From Austropuccinia psidii (taxonomy: Eukaryota; Basidiomycota; Pucciniomycetes; Pucciniales; Sphaerophragmiaceae): 64,000 nucleotides of DNA. Position numbers and translations under genes: made by a program. The DNA is taken from contig JALGQZ010000015.1 of assembly GCA_023105745.1 (NCBI GenBank), forward strand, positions 16,528,499 to 16,592,498, in the 5' to 3' direction. This document shows positions 56,201 to 64,000 of this stretch, piece by piece. Each line of letters starts with the position of its first letter. The first letter of the stretch is position 1. Under the pieces are notes generated by a model that was not told the DNA's origin, ran no database searches, and saw only the letters and a list, made by a program, of their open reading frames with translations.

Positions 56201-58166
56201 GCTCATCTTGCCTGACTTTGAACTACCATTCAAGTTATATATAGATGCAGCATGTAGCCAAGGCTTGGGAGCAGCCCTTCACCAAAGACAAATTGTGGAT
56301 GGTGAACCAAGAGAAGGTGTAATATGTTACATCTCCAGGCAACTGAAAGATTCAGAAGCCAGGTATGGGGCCACCCAGACAGAATGTCTATGTCTAGTCT
56401 GGGCTCTAGAGAAACTCCATTATTATTTGGAGGGTGCAGTCTTTGAAGTCTACACAGACTGCACAGCCTTGAAGTCTTTACTAAACATGAAGACTACTAA
56501 TAGACACATGCTGAGATGGCAAATAGCCATCCAGGAGTATAGAGGGAACATGACCATCATATACAAGGAAGGTAAAAGCCATACCAATGCAGATGGCCTT
56601 AGCAGATGGCCACTGGACAATGTCAAAAGCAATCCAGCTTATGACCCTGAAGTTGCTGCAAAAATTCCTATCCATTTTATGGAAATAAATAGGAAGAAGA
56701 ACTTCAGATTCTCTGAATGGGCACCAGGGAGTGGTACTCTTGACAGTGGAAACACTGATTCAGAAGGGACAGAAACCCCCATACTGGGGATAAGTTCCTC
56801 AGAACTGCATAATGAATTCTTCAATGCAGTACTGAAATCTTATGCTAAACACAAACAGTGTAGCATACTACTCCAACTCCTTCAACAAAAATACAGGAGC
56901 CCAGAACTGGAAACCCAGCTGGAGGAACCCTGGTTGAGGGCCTATAAGGACAATAAATTCTTCCTTATAGATGGCCTGATTTATCACAGAGACAAGCACA
57001 CCAGTGCACTCACAGTGATAGACAGAGACCACATCTCTTTAATCCTGCAGGAATGCCATGACTGCCCCTACATGGGACACATGAGTGAGGACAGGACTAA
57101 GGAGAGGGTAGCAAGCCCAGCTTGGTGGCCCAAGTGGGAGCAAGAGTTGAGTGAATACATCAACACTTGTGAAAGATGCCAAAAGGCAAATAGAAAACAT
57201 GGGAAGAAATATGGGTTGCTTCAACATATAGAAGAACCCAAACACCCATGGGAAACCATCAACATGGACTGGGTCACAGGACTTGTCCCAGGAGGCAAAG
57301 AAAACTACAATGCCTGCTTAATCATAGTTGATAGGTTCAGCAATAGCATGAGATGTCTACCATTCCATAAAGAGGACACAGCCATGGACACTGCTCTGTT
57401 ATTTTGGAATAACATCATATCCACCTGTGGAGTCCCTAAGATCATAATTAGTGACAGGGACCCAAAATTTACATCTGAATTTTGGACCAATTTATATGAC
57501 ATGCTTGGCACCAAGCTTGCTTTTTCCACAGCTTACCATCCACAGACAGATGGCCTAGCTGAAAGGATGATCCAAACAATGGAGGACATCCTCAGGAGGT
57601 TCTGTGCCTATGGCATGGAATACAAGGACCATGAGGGATATACCCATGATTGGGTCACCCTCTTACCAGCAGTCCAACTGGCTTATAATACAAGCCAGCA
57701 CTCTACCACAGGAAAAACACCTGCACTGGTAGAGAAAGGGTGGAATCCCCTGTTACCTGTGGATCACTTGAAGAAAAATCTTCTGACCATCCACCCCACA
57801 GCCAAAGACTTCCATGATATGTGGAAGAAAGCCTGTGATACTGCTGCCAAATGCATAGCAGAGGCCAAAGAGTACAACAAGCAGAGGTGGGACAAATCAC
57901 ATATGGAACCTGACTTCAGGGAAGGGGACCAGGTGTTAGTGTCTACACTGAACTTTAACAATCTCAAAGGACCCAAGAAAATGAGAGACTCATTTGTAGG
58001 GCCCTTCACTATCATTAAGTTGATAGGGAAGAATGCAGTAGAAGTCAAGCTCACTGAGGAGTTTTCTAGGAAACACCCAGTCTTTCCAGTGAGCCTGGTC
58101 AAGCCATACTTCCAAACAGAGGAGGAAAAATTCCCCTCCAGGAAGGAGAACATCACTCCACCATAA
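52527..58166 (+). CDS. Gag-Pol polyprotein of element C (1879 codons open)
   Basis: Residues 1-240 overlap ORF1 and look like low-complexity shadow sequence. Then: coiled-coil Gag (about 270-370), Gag domain (about 420-560, [10 protein letters not shown]), zinc knuckle [14 protein letters not shown] at 621-634 (CX2CX4HX4C), aspartic protease with DSGA at 752, reverse transcriptase with YIDD at 1091-1094, RNase H ([14 protein letters not shown]), and integrase with an HHCC finger and catalytic Asp 1581, Asp 1643 and Glu 1679 (35 residues between the last two). The end is cut by TAA at 58164. The first ATG (52527) lies inside predicted intron 2, so this frame needs intron-retaining RNA, a -1 frameshift from ORF1, or a downstream start. 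Confidence 0.92.
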   Translation: MSPAYLRDLGFQRNQPEDRAGMSRTRRPERRHIGHSGGWQNNEGDNINLAIHTPIQQKPQTRGLEGYGSSSSNPPTPQRFVSMEHGQQEVKPSNSLGRTGIKLPEDLSQRDRLQRPYGNHQGLESYQAAQTPGGKGTEDKGEPSHYPSHRRTVNPDRAYSDSFRFTRSQPNQLSSGFTPFRNQQISGQESPFFTIPGIFQEKTRQQGQEQSLLQPEEERVRPHDPEAVRFGKRSTQEPEVVVNHSRISSPSNRNITPTQTENNIITSESNINSDTLWLQMSQYAEQSAKQATEFAAAQERMRKTQASLEQIVKNLQEGYAQLSKASEETNKRLNQVSEEQHHSSRDRECLNQDINKLFDAYHSLKPQPQGQAIENPYQPDDIKPDAMLLNKARSPSQYQDGDGMSYSEKEALKQLPEASSWPKFSGSGEYDHMELIDYIDGLFIDVPSIADYWITARLNTAFKGHASIWYTEMKEIHGRRNWPWWKSQIIQKYSNGTWIWQKTMSFENDKYSVDKDPYEWCLRQSKRLKAIDPQMNIQMRNHKLLTQLPGELEHAVKCRCNQNCTLDDIANTLQDIRKRTNIGKFTPYRSNSFKEKQPFRVEFKDKPRERVAEVAKKKNSCHNCGSTDHYANNCPKAKKKVYAIEKVPEEEPPTEDSESDSMGDAIREPSDEDQDPREEFLVEYQEETPLEIQDIQLEAGMPQDTSNKNLCKHTQDAQTFLVTPTKRMAYIHGTATKMTVCIDNAQHPLIIDSGAHCSIVARNYLDNHFPNWEKELLPTRAKNFKSASGKMTSIGTIIKEIIIPHRKGNIRLNPEFVVLEDAHIQGFLLGTDYQRMYGIDIYNSKNRHITIGTNKEKKFSLDIYQISSQDPLEELLKEFREGQFSTTLTSKQKLSLLKMLRKNRPAFAIGEEPLGKIKGHDIELYLDVERPYPPMLRRPPYPASLETRKEIEKHINELPDMDVIRKIGHNEIVEITTPVLITWHDGKSRLCGDFRALNNYTKADRYPIPRIPHALDKLAKAKYITKMDCMKGFHQNGVKPNSMKLLRIICHMGIYEYTRMPFGIKNAPAHFQRMMHTIFQEEIMEGWMVVYIDDIIIYSETWEDHVQYIDRVLSKCTPINLKISLKKCNFGQQELLALGHKVSGLSLAIDQNKGAAVLQKPVPKNIKEMQSFLGFASYYRNHIKKFAHITSSLYKLCSKDVVFEITKERRDAYERIKYELTNAPVLILPDFELPFKLYIDAACSQGLGAALHQRQIVDGEPREGVICYISRQLKDSEARYGATQTECLCLVWALEKLHYYLEGAVFEVYTDCTALKSLLNMKTTNRHMLRWQIAIQEYRGNMTIIYKEGKSHTNADGLSRWPLDNVKSNPAYDPEVAAKIPIHFMEINRKKNFRFSEWAPGSGTLDSGNTDSEGTETPILGISSSELHNEFFNAVLKSYAKHKQCSILLQLLQQKYRSPELETQLEEPWLRAYKDNKFFLIDGLIYHRDKHTSALTVIDRDHISLILQECHDCPYMGHMSEDRTKERVASPAWWPKWEQELSEYINTCERCQKANRKHGKKYGLLQHIEEPKHPWETINMDWVTGLVPGGKENYNACLIIVDRFSNSMRCLPFHKEDTAMDTALLFWNNIISTCGVPKIIISDRDPKFTSEFWTNLYDMLGTKLAFSTAYHPQTDGLAERMIQTMEDILRRFCAYGMEYKDHEGYTHDWVTLLPAVQLAYNTSQHSTTGKTPALVEKGWNPLLPVDHLKKNLLTIHPTAKDFHDMWKKACDTAAKCIAEAKEYNKQRWDKSHMEPDFREGDQVLVSTLNFNNLKGPKKMRDSFVGPFTIIKLIGKNAVEVKLTEEFSRKHPVFPVSLVKPYFQTEEEKFPSRKENITPP

Positions 58167-58382
58167 ATAGTGGAAGTAGAAGACTCTCCTGGACCTGTGA
58201 GTAAAATCATCAGGGCCAGAAAAATCAGACTTAATGGAAAGGATTAGAGACAATACCTAGTCAGATTCAAAAACCAGACAGCTGACAAAGACAAATGGTT
58301 GGCAGAAGATGCCATACCAGATGGGAACCTTCATTTGAGGAGATTCAGAGCCTCTAGGAGGACTGAACAGTCTCATCAATGA
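58167..58382 (+). pseudogene. Lost C-terminus of C Pol (chromodomain-like end)
   Basis: After TAA (58164-58166) the frame continues, with a second stop TAG at 58245-58247, to a natural-looking TGA at 58380-58382. It encodes KIIRARKIRL-like and YLVRFKNQTADKDKWLAED motifs and LRRFRASRR, matching the chromodomain-like ends of A and D Pol. The two nonsense changes would remove this tail from the protein. Confidence 0.8.
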
Positions 58383-58394
58383 TGAGCCTTTTTT

Positions 58395-58404
58395 AGAGGG
58401 AGGG
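58395..58404 (+). other. Polypurine tract of C
   Basis: AGAGGGAGGG after a T run, two bases before the LTR start TGTCAG. Same form as in A1. Confidence 0.8.
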
Positions 58405-58406
58405 TA

Positions 58407-59844
58407 TGTCAGCCTGTGACTCAAAACCAGAGCACAAGCATGACAGCCAAAATACCATAAACCAATGGTATAGCCAAAATACCACCAAAACATGGAACTA
58501 AGCCAAATTAGCTCAAAAGGTATCAAAAAAAAGGGGAAACTCACCTCTTCCTGAAAATATAAGTCCCATCACCATAGGACAAGAAATAACAAAGTTATTC
58601 CTGCTCAAAGTTATTGCTGAGCATAAACCTTAATTTTCACCTCTCATCTAAAATCTAGAAGGAGAGGCTTAACCCCATCAAATGGGTATTCAAAATGAAG
58701 CTCTAAGCCAGGGCTATCCAATGGTGCCAACCAAGCTGAGCTAGCACCAGTATAACTTGAGTTATGGTCAAATTCAGGCCAAATAAGGGTGAACAAAACA
58801 TTCACCTCTCATCTAACTTTTACAGTTTTAGTGTGAGATACCTAAAGTGGGGTCTTTTTGGAAAGAGCACAATCAGGGCTATCTGATGGTGTCATCCATT
58901 TCCTCATATCTCAACTAGAACAGAAGTTATTGGCCAAACAAGCTTAATACAGCTTTTGCCCAAAACACGCCAATGTATAAAATCACTTGTACATGGGATA
59001 ACTTTGCCATATTTAATGATAACCATGTCAAGTTGGGTACCATTGTATAGAGCTCATACAGGGCTATTCAATGAACCAACTTTGAGCTTGATATCTCAAA
59101 AACTGACAGAGTTATGGCAATTTTAAGGTAAAAATCCCACCTGCTGTCATATACAGCCTTACCATGGGATAATACCCTATAACCATGAATATGAGGTGTC
59201 AAATAGACAAAGAAGCATGTTTTTACTTCAATACCTCACATGTCAGTCAATACTGGGGTCCCATACAGTTTCTGTACAGCATTCTACGCGTCATACACGT
59301 CAGAATCAGGCTGTGAGGTCCCCAGATGAAAATTTTCACCCTGTATTGGTGAAAACTGCCCAGATGTGGTTTCAAAACCACATCTGAGCCCAATACAGGG
59401 TATACAGGCTGTTTGCAAACCACAAGCCTGTCATGAGGAGTGAAAAATCTTCACTTCCTCCACGTGAAAAGGTCTAATAACCTTTTCACCTCAATTTCAG
59501 GATAAAAGGAGGGCTTTTCACTGCCAAAACCCTTTCCTCATCCTGCTCTTGAATAACCTACGTAGTAAACTGTCAAAAACAGTTTTACTCTTGGTTAATA
59601 ATCAGGTATACTCTTAATTTAAAGTATTGTAGTCTTTATTATTGTAATCCAACAGGTAAAGCTGCACCCAGGGCTTTCAACAGCGCTCACCACCACTATA
59701 TTTCTATAGTAAAGCCCTTTAAATTCTTCAATTAAAACTTTTATTATCAATTATATCCTCTTTAAAATTATTTTTACCGTGTCACAGTCATAGCTAAAGC
59801 TTGTAAATACTCTTATACACCTTTATCATAGACTCAGCCTGACA
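58407..59844 (+). mobile_element. C 3' LTR (1438 bp)
   Basis: Pairs with 50147-51583. Here the inverted repeat CAGATGTGGTTT/AAACCACATCTG (near 59360) is perfect. It ends CTGACA followed by ctcat. Confidence 0.95.
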
Positions 59845-59849
59845 CTCAT

Positions 59850-60580
59850 ACGATGTGATTGCACCCAAACCATATGTTGCACCAACATCAAATTCGACCA
59901 ATCCTCTTGGACTCGAACGCGGAGCAGTTGAATACCTTGCCTCCTGCTTGAGTAAATCGAAGCAACGTGCAACCCAACTCAGCATTGAAGGTGGTGGGGC
60001 TGACAATGAGATATCCACAAAGCCACACAAGAACCTGGAGGATCTAATGGATACAGTTATCCATTTGATGATTGCGTACAACATGGTACGTGCACATACA
60101 AAGGTGGAAGTTAATGGCATCAAAGGCAAACTCACGAACTCAAAAAAAAATGAGGCCATCAAAGATCTTTTGGCGTGTCACAAGAATCTTGGAATAAATC
60201 GAATTTGCTATGGTATATTAGCGGCATTCTGTGCGGCGGGGGTTCGTGGTTTGATGGTATGCTCAGATGACTGGAGAACAAGCTCAGTTAAAGGGGCTTT
60301 AGCACTAATTGACATTTCCGCAAAACTTTCAGAGGGTAAAAATCTAGTGGAGCCAGTGTGGCTACGTACTAATAAGTATATATGTAATTTACTGAATAAA
60401 AGTTTCTTCTCATCAGAGTCTTTTAACCCCACTGTACCTCTTAGATTTGAATTTGCACGATGCTTAGTATTAGACTTTGGTGATGCCTGGGTGGCGAAAC
60501 GCGGTCTTGGTTCAAGTGATGAGGTCACCTTGACGGTACCCAGGTCAGCTAAACTCACAACCAGGATTGACCCGTTTTAG
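59850..60580 (+). CDS. Unknown gene, downstream part after element C
   Basis: Continues the frame broken at 50146: codon T + AC, then about 242 codons to TAG at 60578. I do not recognise the family. It looks globular, with LGLERGAVEYLASCLSKSK, HLMIAYNMVRAHTKVEVNG, a hydrophobic helix (YGILAAFCAAGVRGLMVCS), and a C-terminal FEFARCLVLDFGDAW. It has no membrane signal I trust and no known catalytic motif. This part has no frame change, in contrast to the third exon upstream. With element C in place the full protein cannot be made unless C is spliced out. Confidence 0.65.
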
Positions 60581-60698
60581 ATTAGCTTTGTACTACATAG
60601 ATTGTAATTGAATTTTGCAAAGTTATTTATGAATTTAATAATCATGACTTCCTATCCTACTACTGCCCGGATGCCACAGTCTGAGTACCAATAGTAAT

Positions 60699-60722
60699 TG
60701 TACGGCGGCATGCCTCCGTACA
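60699..60722. repeat. Palindrome 2 between the two genes
   Basis: A 24-nt near-perfect palindrome: arms TGTACGG and CCGTACA around GGCATGCC, one mismatched pair. Related to 48113-48138 and 62683-62708. Confidence 0.85.
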
Positions 60723-61157
60723 TCATTGCAAAGACTCCGACAAGACGCAAGCTGAGTCAGGCGTTGTGCCCGCGAGTAGCACACGCGGGGGCATTGCGGG
60801 AAGTCGCGTTTATCACTTCCCGCCAGCCCATAATAGGCAAAAGGTTCCTGTGTCTTTCAAGAGGAGTGGGATAACTAGGGATCCGCAGCAGGATGCATAT
60901 TGCATTTGCGTGTGCTTGCAATATTCCAAATGGTTGGATTGGAAAGTGATTGCATGGGAACATCAATATGTCAAATTGAATAATGCACTATCCACTGCAA
61001 TTTTCAGGTTCAGGTATTTGAGATTGCGAATTCGCGAAGGTCAGATGTGATCTTTTTTTTTAGCTGCAATCAAAAAAGATTCATCAACCGCAATTCAATT
61101 TAGGTGATATTAATAAATCAGTAATCATTCGGTTTCATTTCATTTTCTGCTGAAAGC
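60723..61157 (+). promoter_or_regulatory. Region upstream of the dioxygenase gene
   Basis: No supported gene; an open stretch at 60766-61050 has no recognisable motif. A perfect 10-bp palindrome GCGAATTCGC lies near 61027, and complementary ATCTTTTTT/AAAAAAGAT arms lie just after it. Presumably this is the promoter of the dioxygenase gene. Confidence 0.4.
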
Positions 61158-62554
61158 ATGCCATTCACGAAGAAAGGAAAAGAGCGTAAAAGGGAACTCA
61201 CAAGAAAGCGTCGGGCTGAGGAAGGAAAGTGTGAGTTTCTCGCTTAATCTCAGTGTATATATATAGATGTATATATATGCTTCCACATTTATGTGGCACC
61301 CTCATTGAGCCCCACGGAAGAACATTGGCTTTAGTCGGTTCAGATTGTGCCAATGTCATGTGGGCTCCAACAGGGAAGTCAAAGGATGTGTGCCGAAGAA
61401 AGCTCCTTGGGCATTGGGCACCATTCTGGACTCAAAACTCCTTAGCTTCAAATGGCAGGAAGCAGTATCTGATATCTTGTCTGCTTCAACACAAAGTGAT
61501 CCCTCAACCACTCGGGAATAGTCGGACATCCCAAAAGATAAATGAGGGCAAAACCACCCGAAAGCAGAGGTTTTTTTCCTCCTCTCAACCAACAGCACAA
61601 ATATCAATGCCAGTATCAGCAAATATGATCCCAAGTGAAATTTGGAGCCTTGTGGATGTCAATCAGATTAAACGCATTCACTTTGGCCGTGTGGCAATTT
61701 TCTCTTCAACCGGATTACTCATTGCCCTTGTTGAATTCCGACCATTCACAACAATGAGTGAAGTCGAGGTCAATCAATGGGATGAATTATCACAATTCTT
61801 ATTTCGCGAAAAGAGGTTCACTGACCCTATTGCAACAAATGGAGCATTACTGGAGGGATTTATGTTCGCGATTGGGTGGCGCAAATGCACCACGAAGAAT
61901 GAACAATTTGGTCTGTATGGTAGTGCTGGCAAAATTGAAAATGCAAAAGATGAATGGCGGGACCGAGGTGCCAATCTTAGCTCGGTGGGTCACATTCTAG
62001 GTCAATCCTTACGATATGTTGGGGATAATTTATTTCAGAAGATTCAAAATTGCTACGACTCATTGGGGGTTCCGTCTTTTGATCAAGTCAAGTATGAAGG
62101 CAATAATCCCGCAAATCAGGGTGCATGTGAGTTTGCTTCGGCACTCACTTTCACCATGAATGGATTCAAAAACTCACCTCATCTTGATAAGGATGCATCG
62201 CTGTATGCTTCGGGATGGTGGTTTCAAGCTGATAAGGAGACCGGCCAAATTCAAAGAGATGCATCAAAGCGGTGTACAGGGGGGAAATTGATTTTCCCAA
62301 ATGAGCATTTTTGGATTGATCTATCCCATTGTCATGGGCTCATTCAGGTAGTGTGGGCCAGCAGTACATTTCTTCATTATACTGATCCAGCACAGGACAA
62401 CGAAAGCACGACACTAGTGGGTATGTCCGCACAATGCTCAAGAAGGTTAGCAAAAACAATGTGCCGAAAAAGCCACGGCTATTATGAGATTGGCAAGGGA
62501 GCGGCCTATCAAATCAGGGATGGTAATACAATCTCAGCCCAATTCAAAGAGTGA
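61158..62554 (+). CDS. Tet-like 2OG-Fe(II) dioxygenase
   Basis: Predicted exon 61158-61230 (basic start MPFTKKGKERKR), an intron with donor GTGAGT at 61231 and acceptor at 61334 or 61343 (both keep phase), then exon to TGA at 62552. Counting from 61253, the iron ligands are His 310 and Asp 312 (NSPHLDKD) and probably His 375 (FLHYTDP). GGKLIFPNEHFWIDL and HGLIQVVW fit the double-stranded beta helix of Tet/JBP-type enzymes, which oxidise methylated bases or related substrates using 2-oxoglutarate. I recall similar proteins as expanded families in rust and other basidiomycete genomes. Those expansions are reported beside KDZ transposons, but no KDZ transposase is visible here. The region before about residue 100 is uncertain. 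Confidence 0.75.
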
Positions 62555-62682
62555 GGCAGTCGGAATAGCAGCGTGATTGGTAGATAATGGTGGGGTAAGG
62601 CAGAGGACAATATACACCAGGATTGGATGGTTTCGAGTGCGGGAGATGGTGGGTCTCACATGAAAAAGGGGTGAAGTGGATT

Positions 62683-62708
62683 ATGTACGGAGGCATGCCA
62701 TCGTACAT
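62683..62708. repeat. Palindrome 3 after the dioxygenase gene
   Basis: 26 nt, arms ATGTACG and CGTACAT around GGCATGCC-type core, two imperfect pairs. About 130 bp after the dioxygenase stop and just before the right array. Confidence 0.8.
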
Positions 62709-62737
62709 ATGCCAGGTTTGTTGCTCTTTCCCAGGAT

Positions 62738-63375
62738 CCCAACGCTTCACATGCGAATCCTTATGCTTGTGCAGGTTCCGACAATGCTAAAAGTTCCTTA
62801 CGCCTATGCGGGCTGCCGACGCTTCACATGCCAATCCTTACGCCTGTGCAGGTTCCCAACAACTCACACGCCAATCCTTACGCCTGTGCAGGTTCCCGAC
62901 AGCTCACACGCCAATCCTTAGGCTTGTGAAGGTTGCCAACAATGCTGACAATTTGTTATGCCTGTGCAGGCTCCCGAAAATTCACACGCCAATCCTTACG
63001 CCTGTGCAGCCTCCCGACAGCTCACACGCGAATGCTTAGGCTTGTGAAGGATGCCAACAATGCTGACAATTTCTTACGCCTGTGCAGGCTCCCGACAATT
63101 CACACGCCAATCCTTTCACCTGTGCAGGCTCCCGACAGCTCACACGCCAATCCTTACGCCTTTTCAGGCTCCCGACAGCTCACACGCGAATGCTTAGGCT
63201 TGTGAAGGATGCCAACAATGCTGACAATTTCTTACGCCTGTGCAGGCTCCCAACAATTCACACGCCAATCCTTTCACCTGTGCAGGCTCCCGACAGCTCA
63301 CACGCCAATCCTTACGCCTTTTCAGGCTCCCGACAGCTCACATGCCAATCGTTACGCTTGTGAAGGTTCCCGACA
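62738..63375. repeat. Right minisatellite array (about 40-bp unit, 158-bp higher-order unit)
   Basis: Units such as GGCTCCCGACAGCTCACACG followed by CCAATCCTTACGCCTGTGCA; four-unit blocks repeat at 63051 and 63209. It shares CTCCCGACA...ATCCTTACGC.TGTG with the left array. Confidence 0.9.
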
Positions 63376-63796
63376 ATTTAAACAATTCAATACATGACTA
63401 AGATTAATAGCGTGTGACCATAGGAATGGCAATTTCTCATGAATCTGGAGTGGATTGCTCACATGCCGGAACCTCCCGCTTTTTTACAGTTAAGATTTGA
63501 TATGGCTCTAAACAATGGAGGAAGAAAATATAAGAGGCAGGAATGGTGACTATTGGCGCATTTTTGGCAAAAGATTTTCTCACATACAAATACTAACTCA
63601 AACTTTTGGTGGGGCACTTACGAAAATTATTCTCACACAATAGTAAATATGAATCACTGAGGAATTATAATAAATTCACGTGCACAGAGAACGTAAGAGA
63701 AATTGAAAATATCTTTCATTGAATACAAATAATTTATCTAAAGGAGTGTATTACAAAAGGTAAAAAGAGGAAAGAATACGATTTTTTTTGTGGATT
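63376..63796. other. A+T-rich spacer, no gene seen
   Basis: About 420 bp between the right array and the stop of the partial minus-strand gene, with no recognisable motif. It should hold the 3' untranslated region of that gene. Confidence 0.45.
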
Positions 63797-63997
63797 TTAT
63801 TTTTCTAAGAATTTAGAGACTATCCCGGTGATGTCCTCCATTGGATAAGCCTCCATCGCCTCGCCAAGGAGGGAGTTTAGTTCCTCCCGGAATTCCCGGT
63901 GCATCTCATTTCGATGAGTTGCATCCACGAAAGGAATCATGTGGAGCAACCGACGATGCTCCAACAAGATTTGGTTGATCGATTCATGGACGATGGC
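63797..63997 (-). CDS. Partial gene of unknown function at the right edge (3' exon)
   Basis: An open minus-strand frame of 66 codons ends in TAA at 63797-63799. It reads as a charged helical tail (INQILLEHRRLLHMIPF, NEMHREFREELNSLL, ITGIVSKFLEK). Codon use and G+C content are higher than in the spacer, which supports coding. A TGA just upstream at the window edge suggests this is the last exon after an intron. The family is not recognised. Confidence 0.5.
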   Translation of the reverse strand, partial: AIVHESINQILLEHRRLLHMIPFVDATHRNEMHREFREELNSLLGEAMEAYPMEDITGIVSKFLEK

Positions 63998-64000
63998 TCA

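Larger units (their letters stand above)
50147..59844 (+). mobile_element. Ty3/gypsy element C (9.7 kb), nearly intact
   Basis: Flanked by the duplicated target ctcat (50142-50146 and 59845-59849). LTRs 50147-51583 and 58407-59844 have TGTCAG...CTGACA ends and differ at a modest number of sites by eye. A primer-binding candidate, introns, ORF1, a 1879-codon Gag-Pol and a polypurine tract are present. It interrupts the unknown gene. Confidence 0.95.

Overview
This looks like a transposon-dense piece of a fungal nuclear genome. Coding parts are split by short introns (about 60-110 nt, GT-AG), non-coding DNA is very A+T rich, and most of the window is long terminal repeat (LTR) retrotransposons of the Ty3/gypsy type, several with C-terminal chromodomain-like regions. 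Several protein families resemble ones I associate from memory with rust fungi (Pucciniales), possibly Austropuccinia psidii. That attribution is inference and was not checked.

Left part (1-28924, + strand frame). The oldest layer is a decayed Ty3 element, B-prime: integrase and chromodomain remains at 518-1965, a full-length but broken antisense accessory gene at 2570-3774, and an LTR starting at 4369. An LTR of family C (1-517) lies inside it. Its own LTR was hit by a minus-strand element of family A (A1, 4863-28651, duplicated target tcagt). The upstream LTR of A1 was hit by a tandem A array (14047-27719, duplicated target tttac) containing a truncated copy A3 and a near-complete copy A2. 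The gag of A2 was hit by a solo C-type LTR (22082-23582, duplicated target tccac).

Middle (28925-46817). A small island holds a conserved five-exon host gene of the PBDC1/Ypl225w family, apparently including an 11-nt microexon. Next come minus-strand remains of a family D element. Its LTR (34563-34577 plus 44223-46162) was split by a young Tf-like element B (34578-44217, duplicated target gacta). B has separate gag and pol frames and a textbook -1 frameshift signal.

Right part (46818-64000). Two minisatellite arrays with related monomers (47185-48100 and 62738-63375) and three near-identical palindromes bracket a two-gene unit: a gene I do not recognise (48636-60580) and a Tet-like 2OG-Fe(II) dioxygenase gene (61158-62554). 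A family C element (50147-59844, duplicated target ctcat) sits inside the first gene. A partial unknown gene runs in from the right edge on the minus strand.

The most unusual biology is in families A and C. Both appear to encode a spliced upstream protein (here ORF1, about 282 and 333 aa) whose AUG is assembled by intron removal (A|TG). ORF1 is read in a frame overlapping the 5' end of the long Gag-Pol frame, and the first ATG of that long frame lies inside the second intron. The second candidate system is the dioxygenase module with its flanking arrays and palindromes.
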